A stretch of DNA of 37,161 nucleotides from Byssochlamys sp. IMV 00236 (Eukaryota; Ascomycota; Eurotiomycetes; Eurotiales; Thermoascaceae), in assembly GCA_001931875.2 (NCBI GenBank), contig MSJH02000771.1, positions 1-37,161 on the forward strand, in the 5' to 3' direction. Both the position numbers and the translations under genes were made by a program. Shown one piece after another: positions 1 through 12,059 of the stretch (the stretch's first letter is position 1; each line of letters opens with the position of its first letter). The notes under the pieces are model-generated. The model was not told where the DNA came from. It did not search any database and saw nothing but the letters and a program-made list of their open reading frames with translations.

Positions 1-1529
1 CTCGAGTATAATCTTACAGTAGAGCATACATTCTACTTTATATTCCTCTATCGCATCTGATAAGAATAATTTATAATATAATAATAACTATAGTAGCTAC
101 TAGTATATCAATAATAACATAAGCATAAATAATGTCAGTGACGACAATAATATAAATAGCAGTCATAGATTCTCTACCCAAGTAAACTCACACACAAATT
201 TAATTTAATAATATTCAGCTCTTAATAAAAAGAATCTAATTCACAAGTCATCGACTTAATAGCCTTTATTTATAATAACAAACAAAGCTGAATACAACAC
301 AACCCCCTTGTGCTTCGAGTGTCATAGCCAGCACTTGAAGGCTGTCTGGCTTCGCCAGTTTTATTAAAAATAATTCTTCATAGCTATTTCTACAATATCT
401 TTATTTTTTTTTCAATAACAAAGCCTCAAGTTACTATATCACTTTATTGAACAAAGGATCGGCCCAAATGGGCCAATTGCCAAATCTGTACTTGATAATA
501 ATAAGCATGTATTGTTCATTTGGAATAGCAAAAGCTATTTTATAAAACTATTTGTGCAGTAACGGAAAGGAACCTTGAAATAAATGAGGAAGCAAAAGGA
601 ATCTAAATGAAGAAGCATCTTGACTCCGAAGGTAGAAGGACAGCAGGAAGAACAACAAAAGGGAAAGGAGAAAGCCAAAGGAATAAAAAAGAAATAAAAA
701 GGTCCACACTTACTTGAAGAAATTATGAGACAGCATTTCTTCTTTCTTCATTTCAAATGAATGAGAGACTCCATTAGCAGTAAACACCAAAGAGCAGCCA
801 AACTATAATAAACGTTAGAAGAAGAGTATTGTAGAACAAGTGTTTCTTTATTGCCAAGTACAATATACAGTATTAGTTGACAAGATGCAATAAGAACCTA
901 AGAGAAACAATTAGTCATTATAATGCACACTTCATTACATTTATACTAAGTAGCCAAAGAAGAAATACCAAAAGTACTTCGACTCACTTCCTTAAGCACT
1001 AAAGAACATAGAAGAGTTAGTTTAAAACAGAAAAGGCAAGGCTATTTTTACTGGAAAGTTCAATGAGCAGCTTGTGATTTACTTTAAACAAGTAATAGAC
1101 ACCTAATTGTAAGAAATGTTAGCAACCATAGCCAAGACTTTATTTCTTTTACCACAAGTGAGTTCTGTATTGAAGCTTTCAAGTCTATTTAAAAGAAAAA
1201 GAAAGTTAGTCAAGTCAGTACTTAGTTTTATTGTTTACCACAAAGTAATTTAACTATGGTCATTTACTTGAAACGAGGTCAACAGGCTTCTAAACCTAAA
1301 TAAGAGTTAGTAAACGACATAAAGAGAAAGAAACAATCTTGTTTAAACAGTTATACTGTCTACAAGAAATAAAATAACTTATGTCTTGTTGATTCTAATT
1401 GTAAACTTGCAGATTCCAAGTACTTCATTTGAAATGTTAAGAAGAGAATGAGAAAGAAAGAAGAAGAAGAAGAAGAGAAGGATACCCTTGTTTATATAGA
1501 ATTCTATAGAACTTTATTACTAAAAATAA
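1..1529. other. AT-rich stretch without a supported gene
   Basis: No reading frame here has coding character on either strand. The only open frame above 60 codons (1448-1663) begins with a low-complexity Lys/Glu run from a GA-rich tract and then runs into the inverted-repeat element, so I do not call it. The stretch is AT-rich with scattered short A and T runs. No tRNA B-box or rRNA-like sequence was seen. Confidence 0.6.
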
Positions 1530-1554
1530 GGAAAACACTACGCACACGCGAAAA
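1530..1554 (+). repeat. Left terminal inverted repeat
   Basis: This 25-nt arm starts GGAAAACACTACG and ends ACGCGAAAA. It pairs with the arm at 3580-3603 and is preceded by TAA at 1527-1529. Its CpG-containing core stands out from the AT-rich surroundings. Confidence 0.65.
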
Positions 1555-3579
1555 TACGGGTTTTGCTATTTGCACTGCACATTTGCACTGCATTTTCACA
1601 ATTAGTGACATAAGCAATTCAATTTGCATAGAAAACAGCATATTTATCGTAATTACCTTATAAGAACTACATCTTGTAAAAAAAAAAAATTACATGAAGA
1701 AAAACAAAAGAAAACTAACCACAGAATGCATTGTTCTTCTAGACGCGTCATGCCCCCAATTCTCATTGGCCCATGGTAAATTCATGCAATAAACCTGTTT
1801 TCTTATAAAATGATGCTATTTTTAATGATGAGCTTTTAGCATAATAAAGAGATTATTACAGACTCATCGACACATGCTTCTCTTATAATTCAATGTTGTA
1901 CACAGTGTTGTGTGCAGGTATGATTTGTCTAGTGTTATAAGTTAGACATTATAGATAAAATTATACAATAAAGCTTGAACAGCATCATCCATCCAGGCAA
2001 GATTTACTTCAAATCTGATAAAGGATTATATAAAAAAATAAATGCTGACTTACAAATGATGAATGAACTTTACAGTCTTTGCATTAAAACATCTATGATC
2101 CAATGTTGTTAGTAAAGCTGCATTGAGACAAGTAGAGGACTAATGAGTACAATAAGATGAGATGAAGCTTCACAATGACAAAATATTAGAACTAGAATGG
2201 AAATTTACCTCTTATTACATTAAGAGTTTAAATAAGGTTCCTCGGAATAAATACTCTCCTGCTTGTGCCTAGATTTCAAGTTTCAGATCAACAATTGATC
2301 AGGTAAATATCCAAGCGGCTGTCTAAAAGAAGAACTTTAAGAAGTCGTCTGTTATTCATGGAATGATGTTTTATAAATAGCAAGATCCTGTCTTTCTTAT
2401 ATACACGCAAAAACGCTATGAATACTGTGATAATAAGTGAATAAGTAGCTTTAACTCGGAAAGGATTTAAAATAAAAGAAGATGAAGTGAGTCATTATCA
2501 ACTAATTGCATATTAGATATGACATGTCATCAACTACTACAGATTATAGATGCCAAGAATCAGTACTGTAGGCTTAATGCCATGTATTGTAGTAGTACTT
2601 AAGATGACTTTGGCTTGTGTATGAAATATATTGATTATATTGAGCCAAGGTGTGTATAATCTCCTTTGATATAAACATACAAACACGATAAACATCTCAC
2701 CTTGTGGCTGGTTGATATGACCTTATGTTCACACGAGAGTTAAGCGAGAAATGGAGGGATGATTTGACTCGCACAAGTATGAATTATACAAAGGCATACA
2801 TACAAAATACTATCTTTTAAAGTGGATGTTAAAGTAACTTGAAATTTGTAGATAAGATGAACATTATATATTTTGAAAGAGCCCTTAGTAATTATAACCC
2901 TGCTTCTCCACCTAATTGTTGATTCGATTCTTTGGATTGTACTCAATGAGTTGCAGATGTATGTAATAGATCTGTATAATTTGAGACAGCAAGTAATACG
3001 CTGTGTCTGCCATTTTGACCAGAGTCACCTGAGACATTTAGACCAACCATGGTACCTGGCAGTTTGAAAAGGAGTATAGTGTTGAATACGAAGTATCAAT
3101 TAAAAAGAATAAAGACTAGAATTAACCAGACTAAAAGATATATCTGTCGATTGACTTTATTAAGGACGAGTATTTATACTAAATGTGAGACACTCTTCAA
3201 CTGAGATCGTAAAACTTTTCATAGAGGCTTATGACAATTTGGGACAATGAGAGAGTTAGGACGAATCAGGCGCCTTTGATAAGACGATGATCCCTAATAG
3301 CAATGATGGATCAGAGTCATTGGATATGCGTACCTTAAAACCCAGTTCCTGGTAATTATCTTAAATAATGATCCGCACAGTTGTTTCAAAGTAACAAGCT
3401 GAAGTCGAATAATTGCCAGTTATTGTTTCATATGTGGTTAATAGTTGATTCACTAAATATGAATACAACATATAGAAAGTTAATTTGACCAATTTTGCCA
3501 TCCTGTATAAAAAACGGCATGAAAGACAATGATGTTTTATACAAATAAATGAAACCTTTGTTCTAGTGTGCCCATAGTG

Positions 3580-3603
3580 TTTTCGCGTGTGCGTAGTGTT
3601 TCC
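3580..3603 (-). repeat. Right terminal inverted repeat
   Basis: The reverse complement of these 24 nt matches the left arm except for one missing A near the outer end. It is followed directly by TAA at 3604-3606. A separate perfect hairpin lies 33 bp further out. Confidence 0.65.
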
Positions 3604-6125
3604 TAAAGATAAAAATAGAGCAATACGTAGGATTTCTACGGTTTTTTGTCAAAAACCGTAAGTCTGAAATTTACGACATATAAGTCATTACCATAGAAGT
3701 GGAAGGCACTAGGCCATGATTACCAGGATTATTCCTAACTATTATCATCATACACACCTTCCACATTCGCCGTATCAGTGCAACTGTCTTCATTTTCACT
3801 CTGTATATTAAAGAAAAACAATAGCACTCCCAGTATTTCTAATAAAATTATTCCTACCTCTTCAGAATCCTCTCTATTAACCTATTTTCTTGTTCTACGA
3901 TCTAACGCATCTGTAAATGTTCCAGTCTTTATCCTTGACAAGTTGTTCTGCCATCACGACACAATAAATTCCTTTAATCACCGGACAGATCGCTTCAATT
4001 TATTCTATCACCGTATTCATCATTCTTCATTCCGAAGTGTACATCCCTTACAAGGTCTCGTAACAGTAAAATTTTTCTTTTTTCTTTTCTAAGTTTTGCA
4101 TCATGCAGTTGTATTTGCCCTCCAAAATATAACCCATCAATGAATACGGCAAGGCGATTATTGAAAGATACTTTTTTTTCTTTGTTGTTGCTTCTTCTAT
4201 TTCTTCTAGGGTAATACTAGAGGCACTGCAAAATCCAAAAAGGTAATACTCTCCCCAAACTGCAAAATGCTCTTTTGAAAGGAAACTGAAGGCTGCTCAA
4301 GTGAAAAATGCATTATACAATTCGATTTATATGTGAATGCCTCAGCTCAAAGTGTCATAGTTATAAAATATACCTTGAGCAATAGCCTTATCTATGCCAT
4401 ATCTCTCTTTAGGGCTTTATATCAGCAATCATAATTTATAGTAATACATTGAATACATTTATGCTTTGCTTATAATACGCTGACTATTTTGCTTTTAAAA
4501 AGTAAGAAGATTGAATTTACGCTGCAGGTAGAATCTTTGGCTGTATAACATCTCTATATAGTCTCTCTTTTGCCTGACAACTATTGGATATTTTCTACCA
4601 AATCAATAGAATCGTACACTCACTCATAGTATTACATCTTGTTTCATAAAATAAATACTTTCATATACTCTAGTCTTGCTCTCAGTCTATTGACAATAGC
4701 TGTCTAGTAATCGAGTGTTTTATTATGGTATTTAGATGCTTTTGTAGTTTGGGGGAGTATAACCTTTTTCGGATTTTACAGTGCCCTGTTGCAGTGTCTC
4801 TAGTATTACTCTAAATAAAATATATATAATCCGTTGATCCAAATATAACTCCTGTCTATTTTTGCGCATATTACGGAAGAATTCTTAGAATAACTGTGAA
4901 TTATTCGCGGTTGTCCGTGAATAACTCACGGTCCCTTGCGCGTTAAATAAAGAAATATTTGAATCATTCAATATTTTGCACATGGATATCGTTATTAGAA
5001 GATTAATGGCATATGAAAAACATGTAAGGAGCCAGGGTATGCCAAGAAAAAAAGAGTATACATGCACTATGAGCGAGTAAAGCTATTCTTTGATATAACG
5101 ATCTTAAAATAACCATGATGGAAAAGAAGTGTGGAGTCTGAGCAAATGGACATGTCTCAAACTATAGGGTCACTTTGCGCCGTAATGCGATCCATTTGAA
5201 GCTTAACAGTCATGATAGGTGTTTAAAGTTTAGCTCATATATTTATTAAATCGAATTCAACTACAAATGCTAGAATAGAATGCTAAGCAATATCCGATGA
5301 AAATCATTTTTTTTATCTGGACAAGCCTTCCAACGTGAAATCAAGTGATGTACATTAACGTAATGAAGCAAGAAATATGATGAGAAATTTGTAACAGGCC
5401 AAAAAGAATACTGGCATCAAGATATTGCAGGTAGAATCAGAAATTGCTGAAAAAAGTAAAATAAAGTATGTTTCTGCTAACGACTTGGAAATATAGAATA
5501 ACGTGGCCAAGCAGCATCGTGACGAATTTAGAAACTTTTACTACACAAATGCTCGAGTACAATACAATAAAACATACGAATTGCATAAAGCAAAGTTTAT
5601 TGGCCGTTTTTGCTCAAGTGATAGAAAGCTCCTGTGCAAGTAATCACAAGATAGTTTAAATAGGTGCCTCTTCTGATCATGTTTGTTGGTGACAGAGCTC
5701 TATACATTGGCTCAAAGATTAAGGGTTTCCTAAAGTATTTTGGAAATTGAATTAAGAATAGTCTGTACACGACTGTATACGTCACAAATGAGCATAATAC
5801 ATCACAAACCTGCTTGTTTTGTCAGGAAAAAACAATACAATAAACTTCAAACAAATAAAAGGTAGCTTTGTCTGCATGAATCCAAAAATCCAATCAGTAT
5901 ATAGTATAGTTACAGCGTAAACTATAGGATATCTAAATACTTTAAAAAATTCTGACAATGCTTCAATAAGCTTTATATGCTACCTATAAGAATGTGTTAC
6001 ACTCCCCTAGAAAAGGCTCTGGGTGCTTGAAACAATGATGGCAGCAATACTTTAAAGCGCCGCTAAAACCTCGACTTTGAGAGATTGGCATTTTCTTTTT
6101 TTTCTTTGCGCAATCTATTGGAAGA
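3604..6125. other. AT-rich stretch without a supported gene
   Basis: I see no coherent gene here. The 104-codon open frame at 3778-4092 starts at GTG, lacks an ATG and ends in a T-run translated as Phe. An imperfect hairpin (stem 4903-4912 with 4917-4926, one mismatch) lies near 4.9 kb. The last part, up to 6125, must hold the promoter and leader of the pinin-like gene; a CT-rich tract lies at about 6087-6108. Confidence 0.55.
3626..3660. repeat. Nested hairpins next to the inverted-repeat element
   Basis: The segment 3637-3646 is a perfect 10-bp inverted repeat of 3651-3660 with a four-base loop (TGTC). A shorter stem, CGTAG at 3626-3630 with CTACG at 3636-3640, overlaps its left side. Such structures occur at ends of DNA transposons, so this may be part of a larger or nested element. 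No gene sits near enough for a transcription terminator to be a better reading. Confidence 0.5.
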
Positions 6126-6897
6126 ATGGTTCAATCGAGTATTATAGTTCCCACACATAGTAGCACAGCTTCAAATAAAAGAGGGACAGATGACTCTAAT
6201 GATAAGGATAAGGAAGTAGGATCAAGCTCAGAACCGGTACAATTACATTTTGCTTGTTATTTAACACAATTATTAATACAATTCAAGCAGATCAAGAGAC
6301 CACGATTAGACATGACTGAAGCTGGTCGAGATCGTAATAAAAGACTCTTTGGTGTTTTGCTAGGAACACTCAACAAATTTAAAGATGATACGCAAAATAC
6401 AAGCGAAGTGGTAAGTCCTATCAACTGCTTTTAAGTGTAATCTCTTAATTTTACTTTGCAGGACAAAAAACGAAGAGAAATCAACCAAAAACTTCAAGAA
6501 AAGCTTGATTTAGAGAAAAAGGCAATGGCTGAAAGAACAGAAGCTCGAAAACTCGAGAAAGAGCGAATGGAGCAGATGAAGAGACAAGAAGAAGAGCGAA
6601 TTCTTGCCGAGAAAAAGGTAAGGTTGATATAAATGACGGTTCTGTATATAACCGATGGTTCATTAGGAACTTTTTGAAGTACAACAGAAGAAAGTGTTGG
6701 CTAATTTTTTGAAAACAACAACAGAACCAGTTTTGTACTATTTACCTAGTAAATTAACTGACGAAATGTCAAAAACAATAGACATGCAAACACAAGATGC
6801 ACTGACAGCCAAAAAGAGCTTTGAAGAACGCCGAGAAAGGCGTATGAAAGGATCAAGAAACGATAGATTATCAGAGAATGAAGACGAAGATACCTAG
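6126..6897 (+). CDS. PNN: Pinin/SDK/MemA-domain protein (splicing-associated)
   Basis: This gene encodes a pinin-family protein. In animals pinin sits in nuclear speckles and in the exon-junction/ASAP-PSAP network and modulates splicing; a nuclear RNA-processing role here is inferred from family. The diagnostic block reads KRPRLDMTEAGRDRNKRLFG and then a GTLNKFKDD-like stretch, followed by a long charged helix rich in Lys, Glu and Arg and a conserved FLKTTTEPVLYYLP segment matching pinin's KTKPHLFYIP. Introns lie at 6411-6461 and 6618-6666; a likely third at 6237-6290 (54 nt, in frame) removes a hydrophobic insert that does not fit the family. The product is about 205 aa with that intron removed, 223 aa without. 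It is shorter than animal pinin because the long RS-like C-terminal tail is missing. The gene converges with the PUF gene 255 bp downstream. Confidence 0.85.
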
Positions 6898-7152
6898 ATT
6901 CTCATTGAAAGGAGTTTTGTTTTATAAAGTGACAGAAAATAAAGATGTACAAAAAAAAAGCAGATAGAAAAAATATGTGATTATCAAAGTGAAGAAAGAA
7001 AACAAAAGTTGATGACGATACGACTGTTATCTACGCTATTTCTCCATCAAGAAGACTTCTTTTGTTTTGAAGGGATTATCGTCAGAAAGGTTGCTTTTGT
7101 TTGTTGATGCTGTTATTTTTATTTGGGAGGGAAAAAGGGGTATCATCATAAG

Positions 7153-10100
7153 TTATTGGTTTTCTTGTAACAATTGATCCAACAGCTTTTTATGACCAGG
7201 TCCTTTTAGTTGCTCTAAGCTTGCACAGACGTGTTGGCGTAAAACAGATTTTTGTTCATCACTGAGTGAAGGACATGCTAGTACTTTTTGAATAAAATTA
7301 AGTCCACGTAACTGATCTGATAAGATTTCTAATAAAATATTTTCTACACATAAGCTCTTAAATATTCTGTCTTGGGATTCTACGTCAGTCGATTGATTGA
7401 TTAGTTTGTAAACAATTTGTGAACCAAGCTTATGAGTACAAAGCTGAGCCATGTTATTGGTTAGTTGGTGAGCTATTACTCGCATTCGGTTGGCAATATG
7501 AGTCGATTCTATCAGCCAAGATATCAGTAATGCACCATTTGCATTTGTTGATAATGAAGTAGCATTTTGGCAAAGGGCTGCAGCAACAAGTATCTACAAG
7601 TATATTTTGTTAGGATTGCCCAACGTCAATCAATAGATGCTTTACCTTTTGGTTCTCTGTTACATATTCGCTTTCAAGGATTCCACGCATGGATCTCGCA
7701 CCGAATCTACCTTGAGCGATACTCATCAGTTTTTCGACCATAGCATCGAATATGAAACTGTTATCTGCATCTTGTCCAAGGCGAAGGTAACATTGAACAG
7801 CGTAGTTTCCAAATTGATCCAGCAATAAAGGAGGAATATAGGGCTGAAGGTGTTGACGAATTAATTCAATCTGTCTTGGTGTCTTGGCAAGGTCGATTAT
7901 TTTCTGTGTTGCCCAAGTACCATTTTTATGGACGCTATTAGCTGCCAAGTGAGGGCCAATGCGCTCTAGCATGAGTGTCTTTGTATCTTCGCTGCATTTC
8001 TCAAATAAACGCTGAACAAGCGTATTACCAATATAATCTACCAATGGCTTAGAAAACAAGCTATCATTCCCTACTCATCATCTTACCACTTGTAATTTCA
8101 GCTATTTCATCCATGCATTCAAATGCAATCACTTCCGCTTCTTGAGCTCCGTCTTCAGCGTTGTCAAGTCTTTTACGTATTTCCTTCAAACGGCTTGAAT
8201 CAAACTTTCGACCGGCACCTAGTTCTGGTACTGATGGTATATAATCATGGTAAAAGGAAGTTGTTCTTAAATCTACAAAAAAAAAAAAAAACCATTAATA
8301 CCCAAAAAGATATATCCGTAAATAGGTAATGCGCCTACGGGATATTGATGACAAGGTAACTTTTTCTCCAACGCCCAACTCTTTCATAATCTCATAAAGC
8401 TCCTTCTGCCAGTCCTCTATGGTCATTTTGTCGTTCACATTTTTTTCTATAGATGATGACTTTGGAGTGCTGGTGAAAACTTCGGTTTTTTCATTTGCAG
8501 GTGTCGATGCACTTGAATCGCTATTTCTTGTTGAAAGTGTAGGTGTAGATGGAACTTTAGCAAAACCGACACGAGCTGTTGAGAAGCCAGGCGCAAAGAT
8601 TTTGTTCTGTAGTAAAGCATCGCGAGCTGCAACTGCATCTTCTACAGTCTCAAAATTGATAAAGCCGCAGTTTTTATGTGACAGAACTCTGACAGATTCG
8701 ATTGTGCCAAATGTGCCGAAAATACTCTGGAGCGAAGCTGGTGTTGTGTTTCCAGGGATATTACCTAGCCCTATAGAATGTGTTATTATTGACTCTTTTT
8801 GTATGTTTGACAATAATTACACAAGGCACGAGTAGGCTGAGATACGTTTGTCTCTGTAACTGCAGCATCTGCTTTACCAAATCCTATCCTAACTATACAG
8901 TTTCCAATTCTTCCACCCATGTGAGTAAGAACATCTTCTTTCGCACGTACTGCGTCCTCGACGTGAAAAAAGTTGATGAACGCACATTCCTTCTCTAATA
9001 GTAGTCGTACACTTTCAATTGGACCAAACATTGAAAACACTTGTGTTAGTGTTTCGATGGTGATTGAATTATCAATATTTCCAACCCAAAGTGATCTTGA
9101 ATGCTGTTGATTAATATTCTGTGCCTGAAAGTTTTCTTTAAAGGTAGGAGTAGATTGGCTAAACGTTAAGTAGGGCTTCTAAAAGTAAATTGCAGTTAGA
9201 TATATATTAACATAAATAGATGTGCTCGCTTGCCTCGGTTATAGATGCATTGCCATTCAAGATTTCCATTTGCTGATTCATTTCATTATTACTACTGCTT
9301 TGCAAAATATTAGCCAATAGTTCAGAATCTCCAAGCGATAGTGCAGGTTGTTCATCCATCTCCTCTTCTGTCATTGCAACTAAAGGAGAGGCTCGCTGCC
9401 CATTACTGCTGTTATTGTTATTCCAAAACGCTACTGAAGGATGCATCATATTATTTAATCTACCAGCTTCTGCACGGCCCATACTAGCTGCACGGGGTCT
9501 ATTTTGCTGTCTGTTGAATCCTTCGAGAGGGCTTACAAAGCTTAATCCCGTATTTTTCGCAAAGGTGACAGGTAAACCCCCTGGGCTAATATTACTGTCT
9601 TCCATATCGTATCTAACGGCGGCGTTTACAGAATAGGATCTATTTCTATTATTTCCTGATAAAAGAGATCGACTCGGCAAGTGAAATTCAGGAGGAGACT
9701 TGTGGTGGAAGAGACTGTTTGTAAGAATATCATCGTTTTCCTTTTCTTGCTCTTTTTCGTGTTCATGGTCATCTTCCAGCCCTAAAGAGCGCATAGTTCG
9801 AGCAATAGAAAAATCGTTATCGTTTTGCAATAGCTGTTCAGAAGAAGGAGATAGTGGGCCGTCATGACCAAGTCCCCAGAATGAGGGCTCTACTGGAGGT
9901 AAGTTTAAGGAACCTGAGCGGTGGCGGCCAGCTTCAATGGTTGAAAGTAACAAAGCCGCTGAGGAATTAGTTGCAGGTCTATTTGCGATGGGAGGTTGAA
10001 TAAAAGATGGCATTGTTCCAGCACGTGGACGACGAGTGATAGAATGTGAGGCAGATGAAGGTGGTGGTTCCATACTTTGTACTGAATTTTGAAATGGTGT

Positions 10101-10301
10101 TGAAAAAATAGGCTTTGGACGTATAAAATTTAAAGCAGATTGATATCCAAGACCATTGGATTGTACTTCATTCTCTTCAAAAAGTACTCCCAAGTCACTA
10201 ATAAAAACAAGAGTAAACACAAAGACCAACTTGGACCTTGTTTATTCTTACCTTGAGTAGCCTGGGCCTGATACTTGCCTTAGAGGGCTCGGTTCTTTCA
10301 T
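7153..10301 (-). CDS. RRM-RRM-PUF RNA-binding protein, Jsn1/Puf2-like
   Basis: This is a predicted 940-aa post-transcriptional regulator that binds mRNA 3'UTRs. Seven exons (10301-10252, 10197-9234, 9178-8821, 8770-8339, 8272-8087, 8037-7646, 7593-7153) give exactly 941 codons. Residues up to about 340 are low-complexity and Ser/Asn/Pro-rich, with an RRPRAGTMPS motif. RRM1 begins with SLWVGNID (about 366-440) and RRM2 with ALWLGNIPGNT (about 455-530); each carries an AFINF or GFINF RNP1-like strand. A PUF array runs from about 663 to 935. The first three PUF repeats keep recognition residues (GNTLVQ, TWATQ, NYAVQ), while later ones are degenerate (ARSMR, ALLIS, SQIVY). Two RRMs followed by a degenerate PUF array match yeast Jsn1/Puf2, which bind membrane-protein mRNAs. 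The intron at 9179-9233 is GC-AG. The ATG at 10301 lies in a 50-nt first exon whose splice restores frame as codon AGT. Confidence 0.9.
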
Positions 10302-12059
10302 TCTTCAAGATTGGACAATATTGATTAATAAAGATGAAGAGGAGCGGAAAAGGAGAGTGAGTCGAAATTATAAAAGGGCGGAGAAAAGGGAGAAGGAAAA
10401 TCACAACACGGTTACACTATGTAAAATTCTAGATTAAAAAGTTTGCTCCTCATTTTCCTCATTTGAACCAAAACTATGAATAGTTGTCTTTTTTTGAATA
10501 AGGAGAAGAGCTTTTTATTGCTTCAATCGACCCATAATTAGCGTCTTTTCAATAAATAAACTGACCCTGCAATGGTTCTCTTGTTGCAACGGAGCATCTT
10601 TGGTTCGTTTGTTTAACTATGAATTCACTTTTGCACCATAGAAAGCAATAGCTTAGAAAGCGTGATCTCTTAAAGTATATGGTTGGTAGAACTAACGCTT
10701 TAATGACAAAGAAAAGGAAATACTTATAAATGACAATGAGAATTTTTTTAAAGAATAACAGTTGAGCCTCAAGATCCAAAGTATGGCTTTAATCAATGAA
10801 TAACCGCATTATGAAATTTGTAAAGTATATGCTTTTAATCAAATTGGTAACAAGATATCTTTGAATACATTGCTGTATTAAAAGAAAACAGGTGGACGTC
10901 AAATGTATTAAAGGCTTAATAATCTCATGAATTTATGTCCCTTAAATTCAGGGGTTATTGATCAGTTTAATAAGGAAACCACTCCTTACATGAGATGAGA
11001 TACCATGCATATTGCCGTTTTTCCAAACAAACGCTAATTATTATGCAAGACGATTGCCTCAGTCAAAAACTTGCAACAATTCCTTGGTTGGGGGGGAGTA
11101 TACTTGATATAGTGATATATTCCGATATATATATGCGCAAAGATTGCCTCCCCTTTCTCCCTTTCCCATGATTCCACTGCAGAGGTCAAGTCCAGTAGAT
11201 TCCAAAGTGATGTCGTTTACAAAAGTAATAACTATAGGGCATATACAAATGGTTTTAGGTCTAACAAGAATGAGAAAAACACGTCAGATGAACTTGGTAG
11301 GACACCATCATAATCATCAAAAGTAATGTTTTAAATAAAATCTGTATAGATTCTAACCCCGTATTACTGCTATAATGAATAAATCTGACCTTACAGATGC
11401 AGGAGATTTGATACTGTTCCCCTTATTTTTAAAAGCTAATTAACACATAAATGTATAAAGGATGTTTTTATATTTGATACAGAAACATACAGCATAGTTT
11501 AAACATCTATACTTCTTCTAAGCCCATTTTTATACAGTGTAACATTACTACGGCAACCATTCTTAAAGCATTATACGTACAATTTGTTTAACTCCTTCAT
11601 TAAACTATTGAGAGATCTACACTTATAGCTACATGCTTATAGCTTTTTTCAGTTATACATTATCCTACATGCTTGATCTTATCTCATAAAGCGTTTGTAT
11701 TCAGCTTGGGCAAGTAGCTTTAATCCATGTTGTAACAGTTGTTAATAAGCAAACCATAACTATCTACTTATACTCCTAAAAAGTGCTTTCATTAAATTTA
11801 CTTGAGCTCATGGTTAGATTACAAAGACGTTATGACAATGAGAAAGATCGCATTGTTTCCGTTCTTTCTAAATTTGGATATTGACTTTCCAAAAATAGAA
11901 TTTAAGCGTCAGCACCATGCCTAACAATGATGTGTCATCAAAATACATGTCGTTTTCCACTCTCCAAACCAAACTTAATTTCGTGAATTGTAAGAAATTA
12001 GAATAGTCGATTTTTATTATAAAACTATTCTGTGTTGGCAATAGTATCAATCAAACGTA

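Larger units (their letters stand above)
1530..3603. mobile_element. Candidate non-autonomous DNA transposon with terminal inverted repeats
   Basis: A 25-nt sequence at 1530-1554 recurs as its reverse complement at 3580-3603, with one A inserted or deleted and a 22-nt identical core. Both ends begin GG and point inward. TAA lies immediately outside each end (1527-1529 and 3604-3606), as expected of a 3-bp target-site duplication. A TWA duplication with GG-starting termini is the convention of the PIF/Harbinger superfamily, but that assignment is inference. No transposase was recognised: the longest internal frames (2740-2946 on -, 2873-3067 on +) are short and resemble no DDE enzyme. It could be a decayed or non-autonomous copy. 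Just inside the left end is a tandem repeat of a 13-nt unit (1568-1593). Confidence 0.5.

Noticed and set aside
1448..1663. 71-codon open frame starting with a Glu-rich run
   Set aside because: The Glu run comes from a GAA repeat and the rest spans the end of the inverted-repeat element.
3778..4092. 104-codon open frame on the + strand
   Set aside because: It has no ATG (begins GTG), ends in a T-run and shows no recognisable domain or splice partners.
4903..4926. Imperfect hairpin in the left gene-poor region
   Set aside because: Only one copy was seen, with a mismatch and no associated gene or repeat; too weak for an element call.
8050..8086. Apparent frameshift between the linker and PUF exons
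   Set aside because: A canonical 49-nt intron (8038-8086) joins EITS to DYIGNT, the expected start of the PUF array.
8771..8820. Apparent loss of the first strand of RRM2
   Set aside because: Using the GTAATT donor at 8820 gives ALWLGNIPG, a complete RRM start.
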